This document shows, one piece after another, positions 45,361-58,000 of a stretch of 64,000 bases of DNA. Both the position numbers and the translations under genes were made by a program. Under the pieces are notes generated by a model. The model did not search any database, was not told where the DNA came from, and worked only from the letters and a program-made list of their open reading frames with translations. Position 1 is the first letter of the stretch; the number at the start of each line of letters is the position of its first letter. The stretch comes from Coprinopsis marcescibilis (taxonomy: Eukaryota; Basidiomycota; Agaricomycetes; Agaricales; Psathyrellaceae), in NCBI GenBank assembly GCA_004369085.1, contig ML210205.1:94096-158095 (forward strand), in the 5' to 3' direction.

Positions 45361-46460
45361 TCATACGTGCGTAGCTATGAAATCTTTGAAAGCCGGTATC
45401 TTGGAAATCTTCTGCTGGACCTCATATTTCCAATGATCCACGGCTTTCCTGCAACAGCTGCCTGTGTGAGTGCAGCTCGAGCATAATTGGGCAACGTCGA
45501 ATGTCTTGTCTAGGTCAAGTAGGAACTCGAGGCCGTATTCGTCGGTGGGGGATGGCATGGCTTTGGCCAAGAGGGGAACTACGGCGTTGATGAATTTACC
45601 GCAGCTGCCATGCGCTGGCTTATTTCTTGTATAGCTAATATCCATACAATTGATGTCTTGAGTGGTGAGTGAATGTCGCCCCTGTGGGTAATCATGGTAG
45701 TTGATGGCGAAGAAGCTGTTGCGGACTTGCAGCCATTTATGGTGGTAGTTTATCTGTGAGGGTTGGTAAGTCGAACCGTCACGCTGAGGGTAGAGAGAGG
45801 GAGAACAGACGCACCCATGGAAGGATAAGGTGTGGAGGAAGCAGGGGGATGATGGTAGATAAAGGGAGGACGAATGCGTGGCGAGCTGTAAGTTCCACGA
45901 GGTCGTCATAGCCGTGACGTGCACCATACAAGCATACTTGGATCGGATGACTCTTCGCAAAGTCTCTAAAAGAGGACGCACACTCTGTCAGTCGCCCCAT
46001 CCGGCGATTCAAAATCCAGGTTGCCCACCTCAATCGCCGACGGCAGATGTTCATCGCAGGGTAGATCTGATACTTCTCCGAGGCTTCAGATATCTCGGAT
46101 ACGAAATCAAACTCTTCGAAGGTCTCGATGTCTGGGTACCGTTGGGGATAGACAAATGCGAAGATGATTTCGAGGACTTTGCTTGGTTCCGAAAGCGGCA
46201 CACATTCGTCCTCTGCCACAGTTAATCCACCGTCTCCGGACACAGATGCCACGGGAGGGAACCCTCCTGCGTTCACGCTAAGATTGGCGCTGTGAATACG
46301 GAATCGAACATTGTCGTTTGATTGGAAGACGATTTCGGCCTCTGATGCACTGACTATAGATGCCAATCTTGTTAGTGAGCGTACTACGCCATATGTATGG
46401 ACACCTACATTTAGGACATGTGCTCGCTTCTTGGATGTGCGACGACGGTGTGTCTGCCAT
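45361..46460 (-). CDS. BTB/POZ domain protein (second type, copy 2)
   Basis: Exons 46409-46460, 46029-46353, 45815-45965, 45361-45753; 306 residues. BTB core: 'EAEIVFQSNDNVRFRIHSAN', 'EPSKVLEIIFAFVYPQRYP', 'VSEISEASEKYQIYPAMNI'. Then 'QVCLYGARHGYDDLVELTAR' and a Cys-bearing tail 'SSCTHTGSCCRKAVDHWKY'. Exon 2 and exon 3 lengths equal those of the gene at 31308, and intron positions are the same, so the two are dispersed paralogues in opposite orientation. The start ATG is the first in the short exon 1. Probable adaptor; partner unknown. Confidence 0.87.
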
Positions 46461-47237
46461 AGTAACTTGGCGCAATGTAAATAAGTTGTCAAGCTTCCAC
46501 GGGCTTTCCTCAGTAGTTGATTTCTGGTATTTGTTGGGTATTTACGACGTTATGCTCACATCATCGTATTTCGATATTTCGACAAGGACCCTAGGCCTAT
46601 GTTGGGCATCTGTGCCTCCTCGTCGGTTCACCACTCAAGTCGACCAACCTTGCCAGCGTATGGATGCGTATTAAGTTATAGGTACGTATATACATTGGTC
46701 GTAAAGTGTCGTAAAATAAAAGACAAAGAAAAGAAAAAGAAAGAAACACCGTCCACCAGATTCACAAACAGCGCGGTAATAGATTGCAGCTTGTACATTA
46801 AAAACTACAGCCAACGACAAGCATTTTTGAATTGCGTACAACAAAAAAAGAAAAACGAGAGTGAAAGTCATTTGAAAGAGGCTAGTACAGCATCCCCAAC
46901 AACCAGCCATAGTCAAAATCACAAGAAAAAAAAAAGACAAGTCCAACGAATGTACACGTCCATCACAATCCCGCGTCCCCCCCACACCACACAAACAAAA
47001 GGCAAAAAGAAAGGACAGTAAGTTGACACATATGTACTATATAGTGAGTATCTGTATTTCACGTCCATCACAGTCCCGCGTCCCCCCACGGCGCACAACA
47101 AAAAAAGGTAAAAGAAAAGACAGTAAGTTGGCTCATAAGTATGTATATAGTGAGTATCTGTATCTACATTCTCGCATTAAAGAATAACTAGGCGCAAGCA
47201 AACAAGCACGAATGAAACCACCACACAAACAACCAAT
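46461..47237. other. Intergenic, A-rich
   Basis: Between the BTB start and the mucin-like stop (both minus strand). Contains poly-A/AG-rich stretches and a 105-bp tandem repeat. No gene. Confidence 0.6.
46956..47166 (-). repeat. 105-bp imperfect tandem duplication
   Basis: Units 46956-47060 and 47061-47166 share 'ACGTCCATCACARTCCCGCG', an A-rich middle, 'GACAGTAAGTTG' and 'GTGAGTATCTGTAT'. It lies in the 3' flank of the mucin-like gene. Confidence 0.9.
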
Positions 47238-49581
47238 CTACCTGCCATCCCTCAAAATATCATCATAAGCAGGCGGGATCTCCGACGGCGGCTCCACAGC
47301 CTGATCGCTCTCCCCCCTCCTAACCACAACCCTCCCCCCATCCTTATGCTGCACAACCCCTCCCGTCGCCGTCGGCGTACCAGCCGAACCTACCAAAAAA
47401 AAAAAAGAGAAACCCAAAACATCAGCACAAACCCACCCAAAATTAGAAAAAATCACATACCACCCGCAACAGTATTCCGATCCTCAATACCATCATACGG
47501 CGAAACCAACGTCTCGCCCGCACTCCCATCCCTCTCCCTCCCTGCCCCTCCCTCATCCTCCTCCGTAACATTAACAACCCTCGGCGTCAACCCCCTCGCC
47601 TCCCTCTCCTTCGCACTCATCACCTTCGCTCCCTGGCCCTGGCTTTGGCCCTGCACATTACCATGCCCATGCCCACTCGACGACCGCGACCCCGCCGTCG
47701 CAGCTCCATACCCAACCGCCCCTCCCACAGCCCCTCCCACAGCCCCTCCCACAGCCGCACCACCCAAATACGGATTCCCACCCCCAACCGTAGAACTCCG
47801 CACATTCGACCCATACCACCCCGAACTCCCCGACACAACACTCGCAGAATCTGCACCTGCATTCGCATAGGGCAGCTGCGTCGGCGTGTACGGCGAACTG
47901 CCATAAGGCGCTCCAACCCCAACAGCTCCTTGCTGCCCGTACCCTCCATGTCCATTCACAGACCCAGGCGGCGGACTCGTAGGCCCCGCAAAGATTCCAC
48001 CAACAGGCGCACCCATACCCTGATACCACCCCGCATTCGGCAACTGGCTAGCCTGCATCGACACCGGGCTAAGATTCGGGTTGCCATGTCCCGTGCTACT
48101 CCCATTTCCTCCATTCCCCTGCTGTTGGCCCTGCTGCTGGTGGCCTTGCTGCTGGGGATACGGAAACGGCATAAGTACACCCCCTCCAACCGCACTAGCA
48201 GCCAACCGGCCCCCCATCCCATCATCCTCCAGATCCCCATCCCCAGCCGCATTCAAATCCAACGCCCCATCCCCCGCACCCGCACCAGCCTTCCGCCCGT
48301 GTCCTTGCGCATTATGATGATGCGCGGGCAACACACCCGCTAGTCCCGCCACAGCCGCGGTATTATTCCCCACTCCACTGACTCGGTGGTGCCTCTTGAA
48401 CCCTGTGCTGGTCGACGACGCAGCAGCGGCGCTCACATAGTCCGGGTCGAAGTTCCCGTCGAACTCTTTATTGAATTTGTTGCGTTTGCGTCGGAGGAGG
48501 AAGAAGATTATCGCGCCGATTGCTATCAGGCCCAGTATACCTAAAAGGTAGGACGTCGTTGTTAGCAGTGTCGAACGAGGACGAGGAAAGACGAGCAGAA
48601 GGAGAAGGACGGTCACGCCAAACGGCGAGCAATGGCGGACGGAGGACAAAATAACTGGACCGAAACTCACCTCCAACAACCCCACCAACAATCGCACCCA
48701 CATTCGTCTTCTTCACATCCGTCGCAGGCAACGCACTCCTGCTCGGCTCAGGATTGACAACAGTGGTGAACTCGTAAAACGTCGTGAACTGCTGTCCGTC
48801 CGACGTGATCCTATAATATATATTTCGTTTGTTAGTTCGGTGCTCGGTGTCTGTATGCGTAAAGGGAGGGTTAAGGGTAGGGGAAGAAAGGGTTAAGGGG
48901 AAGGGGAAGGAAGGGGGTAGAGCAAAGAAGGGGGTAGACGAAAAATGTAGTAAAGGAAGCAAAATGGTACAGAAACAAAGAAAAACCACTCACACACTCG
49001 CACTACTAAACACACTAGTCTCCGGCTCCTCACTCGTCACACTCTCACTAGTCACACTCTCACTACTACTCTCACTAACACTCTCACTAACACTCTCGCT
49101 CACACTCTCACTCACACTCTCGCTCTCACTCACGCTCTCGCTCTCGCTGATGCTGCTGGAGGGAGGGGGCGTGACGGACGAAGAGGGCGGGAGGGAGGAG
49201 GAGGGCGGGGGCGTGATGCTCGGATCCGCGCCTGTAGAAATAAATAAAAAAGAGGGTCAGTAAGGTTAGGCTCGGGAAAGGGTTGATGGAGATGGGACCA
49301 GAACCGGACGCAAGCGCAGACGTGGTAGACGTGGTAGACACGGTGGGTCCAGCAGAAACAGCAAACGATGCAGATGAAAATGAACCGGAATATGAAAATG
49401 CAGGAGAAGTTGAAGATGCAGATGGGGAAGATGAAGAGAAACCACGCGTACTGGAAGAAGACGAAGAAGAGGACGGAAGAGCAGTGGTGATACCACCAAC
49501 ACCATTCGACACATCCACCCCTCCCCCCGCTCCACCACTACCATCCACCGCAGACGGTACACCCGATACACTCGCCGACAT
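47238..49581 (-). CDS. Mucin-like single-pass membrane protein with PPxY tail
   Basis: Exons 49299-49581, 48994-49231, 48671-48810, 47461-48540, 47238-47389; 630 residues. N-terminal about 210 residues are extremely Ser/Thr-rich, including an array of Ser-Glu-Ser-Val units. A Gly-rich hydrophobic span about 211-237 ('GLIAIGAIIFFLL') is followed by 'RRKRNK', so the C-terminal 390 residues face the cytosol. They are Gly/Gln/Ser-rich and end in a PPAY motif (residues 619-622). This layout is that of a wall or mucin-type sensor/anchor. No signal peptide is seen at the chosen ATG, so a further 5' exon may be missing. The exon-1 donor (GTCCCA) is weak; the other junctions are good. Confidence 0.72.
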
Positions 49582-49643
49582 CACAAACTCTCAACCGTCC
49601 AACCAATTTTTACTCTTTCACAGAGGCGCGATTCACAACGTCG

Positions 49644-49720
49644 GGACGTGTGCGATGAAGGATGAAAGATGACAAGGACGTGTGCGATGTGCGATGAAAT
49701 GGCAAGGACGTGTGCGATGA
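49644..49720 (+). repeat. GGACGTGTGCGATG repeated three times
   Basis: Copies start at 49644, 49676 and 49706 within 30-32 bp degenerate units, just upstream of the mucin-like gene. Confidence 0.85.
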
Positions 49721-50020
49721 AGGAAGGCAGAAACGGAGAGAGCAAGGGACAAAGGGACGAGAACCAAAGCCAAACGGCAAAAGGAGCAGCGAATCGTCCG
49801 ATTCCGAGTGCAGATGTACGCTGTGTGGCGAGCAGCAGCAGCACGTTCGACGATTGAGTTTGGGTTTTGGGTTTGGCTTGGATGTGCGTTTGGTGCGTGG
49901 GTCGCTCGGTCTCTGGGTCGACGGTCGGTAGGCGCAGATGGACGAGGTCGTTCGAATTTCGTCGTTTGTCCTTGGTCGTCCGGTCGATGATACACTCCCC
50001 CAACGTTCTCTCGATAAAAA

Positions 50021-50060
50021 AGAATAGAATAGATAGAGATAGAGATAGAGATAAAAGAAG
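50021..50060 (+). repeat. AGATAG-type microsatellite
   Basis: Imperfect (AGAATAG/AGATAG)n stretch in the purine-rich intergenic region. Confidence 0.8.
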
Positions 50061-52616
50061 AGACGTCGATTGGATAACAAAAGAAGCCGAACCAAAACTC
50101 GATACGCGTAAAGGAAGGTCACGTAGATAAGCCTTTACTCAGGCTTCAGTACGAGGGCTGATGATGATGTCGATGATGGGTGCTGGTCACTTGCCAAAAT
50201 TAACGAAAGCAAGGCACCAACCCTCCGACCCGATGCACCCCGGAACAGCATAATCACAATACAGCAACGCGTCATTGCGATTACTGCAATGGATGAAAAT
50301 AAGCGGGATCGGGTGTGGTGCCAAGGAAGGCTAGCGAGGGAGGGAGGGGAGGGAAGGGTCTCGGAAGGGGTGATGGAATTGCCGGTGCGGCTGTGGCGCA
50401 AATCTTGCGCTTGGCCTGCCGAGATAACAGCATTATGACCAAAAGCGAAGAATCATCGTCATCGACAGAAAAAGAAACGGAAACGAGGAAACGAGGCAAG
50501 GACAAAAACGAAACCGAAACCGAAAAGAGAAACGAAAACGACTAGGCGGGAGGTCCGACCACAGCAGAACCGCCCCACCCAACCAAACTGCCTCCCGCGG
50601 ACGACGACGGGCATCGGAGTTTTAGTTAAAATGCGGAACGGCGGGGAGTAAGGATAATATGATCCATGAACGACGACCGAACGAACGAAGAATGAATGAC
50701 GGAAGTGAAGTGCAAGCGGCGATGATAAATGATAAATAAAGGGGCGGAACCAAGAGGAGCCAGCGTACCCCACATTCCACCTGTGCCGACGCCAATAGCC
50801 GACGCCTGCTAGAGCTCGTTCATCATCGATGATAGGAGGGTAAGATATCCCTTCAGGGGTATCAAGCAGAAAGAGGTGGATAGATGGAAATGGAATGGAA
50901 TGGAAATAATCGAAGAAAGGAAAGGACGAGGAGGGATTGAGATGTTCCCCGACGAGCATAATCCCGGCGTGCACAACACACCCCATGTAATGCAGTCCAT
51001 CCACAACGGCCACATGCGCACTCAACGATAGGTGCGCACCGCAATAACCCAGACCGAGAATGAGAAGTGCAGAAGCTGAGAAGCTGAGAAGCGAAGGAGG
51101 GATGAATAGAAAGGATGTGGTACGAGACGGTGGGTATCAAGCAGAAGAGAATGAGAACTGAAGTAAAGCGAATGAAATAGAGGGAGAAATAGCATGACGG
51201 GAACCACCAAGCCACGGGGAGTCGAGTATTGTCGGTCGTCCATGTCGATTGTCGAATTCGTTATATTGTTATCGATATCGATGCGTCGTCCACGTTTCTT
51301 GTACCACACGCACGTTTTCGCCACGCCATACACCAAACCAAAACCACAAACCGCGTAGAGCAAGACCAAGACAAGAACAAGCGAAACGCGAGTATGAAAG
51401 AACCAAAACGAAGGCCAGCCCAAATACAAATCACTCACTTGACATTTTGGTATTCTAAACCGACTCCTAACAACTTGGATTCGACTTGGACCCCTTGGGT
51501 ATAGCGGTACACTTCCGCCTCGAGTCCCAAAAGACCTTGGATAGGAAGGAAAGAAGAAAGCTTGCTCGTTCTACAACGATTTGCGTTGCCGACTTTTCAA
51601 TCGATAATGCTTTCGCTCTTGCTTAGCGTCTAGCGATAGAGGTATAGTCGATATGAACCGATTGGTGCAGGTATAGTGCAAAAGGGAAGCGTGGAGTAAT
51701 GAAATGGAGGCAGGACGGAGTAACCGTGGGCACGATGACGCCAATTCCTTTCGTGATTCGAATCGAAGCACTAATAAAAAAACTATCAGCGACTAACATC
51801 CAATAGCAGCCATCCACGCTCCAAGCACGCTTAAACTTACCGTGCACCGTTGGAGTCTGGACCTTCTTGCGTCCGAGCACGAGTTACGCGCTATGACGGT
51901 GGACGACGGTCTTGGGTAGCAACGCGCCACAAAATTCAAATACACACGATATAAACGAGCGGCGGCTCCAATAAAGGAGGTTGAACGAGGAGAAAGTAAC
52001 AAGTAACAAGGAACGACGGGAGCACGATGAGCGCCGTTATCAACGTCCAGCTGAACCCTTCACGCGTTTCGCTGGCGCGACGACATACCTAAAACGGGAT
52101 CTCTCCGTAATCTTACTGCACGCCGGCATCAAGATCGGCGGTTACCGGACGGTCACTCCATCACAAGCCGTACTCCGCAGCGCCGGCAGCACCTAATATG
52201 CTCTGGTGCGTAATGCAACTGAGGTGATGGCGATTCAGATGCGCGAGGGATTTTCACGGGTAGATCTTCCCGCTTTTCACCTGGTCAATGCCAGCGACCT
52301 GAGCACGGCGGGACAACTTCGCCGCGCCTGATCGGGAGTCGGGATAGGGACCTAATTAAGTAAGTGCGGGATGACGTCATGTCACGCCGCTCAAACTCAT
52401 TGCGCAGATGCACGGTTCACAAAATTCCGGTGCGGTTTTACATAAATACATTTCCCAGTACAAGCAGTACATCGAGTCTGACTATAAAGTTATAATTATC
52501 CAATCCATGGCGGGCTCATGATCAGGGCGTTGGCTCTACGGCCCCTCACCCAATCCCCCCCCCCCGATCGAAGTGGCCAGTTCCTTGTCCGCGGGCTAAC
52601 CTCAGCTGCAGGGGCT

Positions 52617-54380
52617 CTACTGCCGACCTTGCCGCAAATTCAGCACAAGCCGGCATGAAAGGATGGTGTAGAGTACGCCTTGGAATCTGGGGTTATCATA
52701 AGGATTAGCATGAGAGGTAATTTGAAAGTGGCAATTTGAAAGTTTTTGGAAATTGGAAATTGTAGGAATAATGGAAAGGCTAAACCTGTCTATCGACTTA
52801 CTCCCCAAGTACGATATTCGTAGGAGCCTGGTCAGTGCCGGGGGTTGCGAAGGTGAGTTCGGAAGAATGGATACTAGTAAAGCTATACGTACCACGATGC
52901 TCAGGCACAGTCCAATATTCACTATTGATAACCCTGCACAAAGATAACAGCAACACACCACATAACCAACATAACTCGAGAGGCGATGTAGATCCACGCA
53001 CCAGCGAGTACCACGTAGTATACCAACCCATCCCGGAAGTAAATTGTCGTGAGGGCCGTAGCGCGGACATGGCGGAATTTCTTGAAGCCCAAGTACATCA
53101 TGATCCCTACGAGCGCTGCAGAGCATGCACGTCAAGTCGATCAGCATTATAAAGTTTAAACCCCAACCGTTAGTACTTAACTCCTAGAGCGCACTAAGTA
53201 CTCACTAGTCCCACTGAGCACAGGGAGCGCAAATAGGGCCGTGGCCAGCGTTAAAGCTCTCAGTCTCGGACCCGGGAAGCACCGACCCAGCACCGCCGTG
53301 AAATCATCGTTATCCTGGTCTGTCATGGGAGTGAGGTCATCCAAGGCTCGAGCTCGGTGCAGAGGTAGGTAAAGTAAATCATGGATGGTACATACATTCT
53401 AAGTTTCTGGTGATAAAACCCATCAGCACAAACTGTGCAATGTGAATGGCCTGTCATTTGGGGTAGGTTAATATTAGTTGGTGGGGTGACGGGTCGTAAG
53501 ATGGGAGGGCAGGGGAGAGGAAGACTCACAGCCCATTGGAAGGTGAGGTACAGAAACATCGCTCTACTGCGATTTGAAATTGCATAAACCCGTACGAAAA
53601 AGATCGCTGGGACAAAAACTCGTGTGAGTGACGCATCAAGTCCACCATTCAACCAGAACCATCCACCGGTACATACCTTCCGCCAACGCTATCGATGCAA
53701 CAATGGTAACTAAACACCAATGCCCCAAAGTAAAAACGAATGCCCCTAAAAGTGAACAAAACGGCTTACGCCCGCCTATACCGAAATAAACCTCACATAT
53801 CTAGGCGAAAGGTCGACAACCAGACACGAGAGAGGCCACTGCAAAACACGAAACGACGCACCACAGGCGATAGCCCCACCCTTCCCTCGAACATGTACGC
53901 AACCATAAACCCCACCTCGACGAACGCCAAGTATCGCGTGAGCAGGAAGAGGACTTTGACGAGGCTCCACGGTGCTGCCCAGATGTACTTCACCTGCATT
54001 CAAAGTGTCATGATTCGGTAAGTTATAATGCGTTGCGGAAATTGATTATTGCAGCACCTCGGAAGGAAAGGTTTGAACATATTCTGCCACCTCCCAACAA
54101 TGAGCGTCCAATTCAGACATTCGTTCACCAAGATGTCTGATCGAGTACCTACCAGGACCGTAGAGATCGCCACTGACAAATTACAAGTGGGTGAGCCCCA
54201 GCCATAACGGAAAACTGAACAGTGGTCAGGCGTGCGTACCTTGTTGAGACTGCGCAACCGCACCATCAGCTCTAAAGTGACCTCACCGCACTCCCACTAA
54301 GTACTCACATTTCCAATCTGCCTTACTCGAACGAGAGAGGCGATGAACGGGACTTCGCGGAGGATGGTCTGAGGATCCAT
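52617..54380 (-). CDS. DUF6533-family membrane protein, copy 3 (short tail)
   Basis: Fourteen exons: 54309-54380, 54240-54249 (10 nt), 54153-54172, 54058-54090, 53862-53993, 53769-53799, 53677-53709, 53530-53606, 53396-53450, 53206-53319, 53002-53115, 52893-52933, 52802-52827, 52617-52686; 275 residues. Motifs: 'VKYIWAAPWSLVKVLFLLTR', 'AIFFVRVYAISNRSR', 'KFRHVRATALTTIYFRDGLV', 'FQGVLYTILSCRLVLNLR'. It stops three residues after the last helix and so lacks the cytosolic tail with the 'LEPMN' motif found in the other copies. The N-terminus also differs (VRVRQIGN instead of VRQKQVAN). All splice sites are canonical. Function unknown. Confidence 0.87.
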
Positions 54381-55064
54381 CTACGCTGAATCAAGGTCCT
54401 GGAGGCTAGAGATCTCCTTAGCTTAGCTTACCCTGCCGAGCTCTTAAATAAAATATAAATAGTAGGATCGGTGGGAGCCAACTTACCCGACGATGGGTCA
54501 AGATACCTTACTCAGTTTCACAAAACAGCTCCTTGGTCAGAACTTAGAAGCGAGAACCGTTGAGATCTGATACTGATACTGATACTAAGTGCTGCCCTCA
54601 ATTATGAAGGTGGTTTTTGTACTTTCCACCTGTCGACGATGGTGCTGTGACTCTGGGCCGATGGAAGCTGTTATGGAACGAACCATCCTGATTCTTGCTG
54701 CGCGTCAGCTTCTCGAACAGATGCTACGATGAATTGCGTCATGACAATACATTTTAAACCCCCCGACTTTAACACGAATAGAAGGAAGCGCAGATTCATC
54801 GTTCAATCATCACACCCATTTTCGGATATCTCGAGAGTGCAGGGTAGCTGAAACGCTGTGGTGGAGCTCAGAGCTGTGGTTTAATCATTGAATACTGATC
54901 TTGATGACGGAAATGGAAATGGAGGATACTATTAGGTAGATCGATGGGGAAACCTGTGAACGTTGTACGCTCTTTTATTCTTATATTTACTTGGCGACAT
55001 TGTAGGTCGTAGTCCTAATATTGTATATTTCATCCGATAAAGAGATATAGATATAAACATTGAT
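54381..55064. other. Divergent intergenic region
   Basis: Between the starts of DUF6533 copy 3 and the NACHT-TPR gene, hence a shared promoter region. Contains a short TGATAC repeat near 54569-54586 and an AT-rich stretch before 55064. No gene. Confidence 0.55.
54452..54460 (-). promoter_or_regulatory. TATA-like element of DUF6533 copy 3
   Basis: Minus-strand ATTTATATT about 75 nt before the start codon at 54380. Confidence 0.4.
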
Positions 55065-58000
55065 ATGTCTTTGGGACTGAACTGGTTTCTACAGGAACCC
55101 ACGTGCCAGAACTTTCGTCCGTGTACTGTAGAAAGCAAGCTGGTCAAACGCGTGCAAACCGCGTGTGAGCATCCAATTCCATCCGGTCTAGCTGCTCGTC
55201 GTCCTTCTTCACCCTCTCGGCCTGGCAGTCAACGTAGAACGACGTACTTTAACGAGATGGTTGAAGCGGTATGGCGATTCCCAATCCTGTATCTGCCGAT
55301 GTTATGCTCATGCCTCGGTCGACATTTTAGGTAGCCAAATTCTCTCGCTGGCTAATGAAGGAACCCGTAGTTGAACACCCACGTCAAACGCCTGCAACAG
55401 GTCAGTTAAGGTCCTCCATTTCTTGACTAGTGTTTAACAGACCGTCCATCGAGTAAAGTGCAAGTTTTCTCTGGAGCCAACCATGCGAGTTTTCGAGAAG
55501 TCGAGGTCAATGCGGCAGGGAGGGACATCATTAACATCACGAACATTCAGCAGAAATCATTCAGTGGGCTCCCATTCTATTTTCTATCGCGCTAATTTGG
55601 CGGGGCTCATGGCAAGTGTAGGGGACGATACCGAGTGGCAAAACGCGCTCGGTCAGATACTCAGTCCTTCCGGCGACTCTTGGGACTCTCTTAGAGCCTG
55701 CCTTCCGGGAACGCGTAGAGCCCACATTCAGGAAATCACCTCGTGGGTCTCCAAGCCTCGTCCGGACGTCAAAACCGCACAGATCCTCATCATCATCGCC
55801 GCTGCGGGCACCGGCAAGTCCGCTCTAGCCCACACCATCTGCCAGACATCCCACCATAACGGCTGGCTGGTCACCGGCTTTTTCTTCAACCAACTAGCTG
55901 CACATTCCTCGCCTGCTAGCCTAATGGCCGCGATCATCCGTGGCTTTTGCAACATCAGCAAGCCGGTGCGGGACAAGATCGCGGAGCTCATCGTCAAGGA
56001 CAATACTCTCCCCTCGGAATCCATCCTCCGCCAGTTCAACGAACTCGTGCTTCCCGCTTGCCAGCTCCTCCCTGCGGATAGCACGTTCGTCATCACCATC
56101 GACGCGGTGGACGAAGGGAACCATGAGGACGGTGCTATTATCAGATTCATGACGGACTGCGTGCCGCGCTTGCCGCCATCATTTCGTGTCATCCTTACCA
56201 CCCGGCCCGATCCAAAGATTGATCCCTTACTGGTACGCAGCACGCCACACGTCCATGTCTCTCCCGTCCTCTAACCGGAGACGAGCTGAGTCGAAAGGAC
56301 CTCGAGACTTACATCCGTTCACGGCTCTCGCGAACGAGGTTCGAGCCCTCGATTCCCGAGGAGCTCATCCAATCCTTTTTCCGCAAAGCAGACGGTCTGT
56401 TCCTATGGGCCGTCCTCGTGCTCAACCACCTCGAGACCGCCTACGATCCTATCAGCGAGCTCCGAGACATCGTCCAAGGCAGCAGCACCAACTGGACTGA
56501 CAAGGACGGCGGGAGCAAGAAGCTCCACGCCCTCTTCCACCACACCCTGTTCAACCTGGCGTGCCGGTGGACGGACAAGAGGTTTGTGGAAATGTACACG
56601 AGCGTGATGGGTGCGATCGCGACGGTGAAGGAGCCGCTGTCCGCACGCGGTCTGGCGGCGCTGTGCGCACAGGACGGGGTGACAGAAGCAGACGTGCATA
56701 GGGTCTGTGTGATCGTGCAGCCTCTGCTTCATGGCTACTCCCCGGCCATGGCAAATAATGGTCAGCCGATTCGTGTCCTGCACCTAGCCGTCCAGGAGTA
56801 CCTGACCGAGCATGCCCCGGTACCGTATCGCCTGGATTGCGCGGAACATCACAGACGGCTGTCACATCGGGCCCTTGCCACCATCGATTCCGGGTTCGTC
56901 AAGGACAAGGTCGGTATCGTTGGGTATTCAGATGGAGATTGGATCTGGGAAGCGGGGAGCACCATACCGAGTTTGATTGCCCTTTCGAAAAACGATCTGT
57001 CCGAGCACCTGTGGTACTCCTGTGTATACGCATGCGAACATACCTTGGCAATGTCGAGCACCATCCAGAAATCACACCTCCGACTTCTCCAGGATATTGC
57101 TGTCAACGAGCCACGGCGTATTCTGGAGGCCACCGCGTCCATGGGCTCCGTTGTGGATATCGTATCTTTGAGAAGGAAGGCATTGGTATGCCTTTCACTA
57201 GTCACGACGCTTAGCTTCTGACAGTCAAAACTTTCCATCTCCTCTTAATAGGTCTTAGGAGCCAGATATCCAACCCCCATTCAAATACGGCATATAATCA
57301 AAGCATACTGCTCCAGCGCACGGTGCCTTGTGAGGGGCGGTAGGGATGTAGAAGCCATTTCCCTGATGAAAGAGTCGGTGGCCCTTGCACGGCAGGTGGC
57401 ATCCAAAACCACGGAGCCATCGGTCGAACTAGAGTTGGCGATGACCCTCAACATCTTGGGCCGCTGCTTAGCCCATCGATCCGGGTTCCACGACGGTCTG
57501 AAGGCAATCCTGGAGTCGCTTACCATCCTTCGTCGATTGTCCTCTGCCGACCCTCAGAGAGTCGAACCGTGGCTAGCGAGGTCTTTGATCGCTCAGAGCC
57601 ATATCCTCTTGCACCTCGGGCGCCCCGAAGAAGCACTCGAAGTTGGCATGGAGCCCGTCAAGCTTAATCGCAAGCTCGTAGCCGCGCATCCATCCAAATT
57701 TGAGGCTAGCCTTGCATACTCGCTTGAGGTGCAGGCGTCAAATTTTGATAAATGCAAGCAGATCGACGAGGCCATACGTGTGAGGGAGGAAGCCATCGAC
57801 GTCCTACGCCAATTGTCGCAAACCAATGCTAGTGAGCGTATGCTTGAGCTTGGCGAGTCGCTTCACACCTACGCTTCGTATCTCATCAAGGCGGACAGAA
57901 AACCAGCCGCCCTCCGGGCAAATGCAGAGGCGATATCCCTTTTTTGGCAGGTGGCGGAAACTAGAGAGGAAGGAAGGCAGGGAAAGATAATGCTCGGGAC

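Larger units (their letters stand above)
49582..52616. other. 3-kb gene-poor region with purine-rich strand
   Basis: No supported gene. Most of 49620-51150 is purine-rich on the plus strand, with GAAACGAAACG-, AGATAGAGATAG- and AATGGAATGG-type stretches. Many long frames on the minus strand reflect this composition bias rather than coding. Could hold the missing 5' exon of the mucin-like gene. Confidence 0.55.

Noticed and set aside
47645..48343. Plus-strand Arg/Pro/Thr-rich open frame of 232 codons
   Set aside because: Antisense to the Gly/Gln-rich exon of the mucin-like gene; arises from composition.
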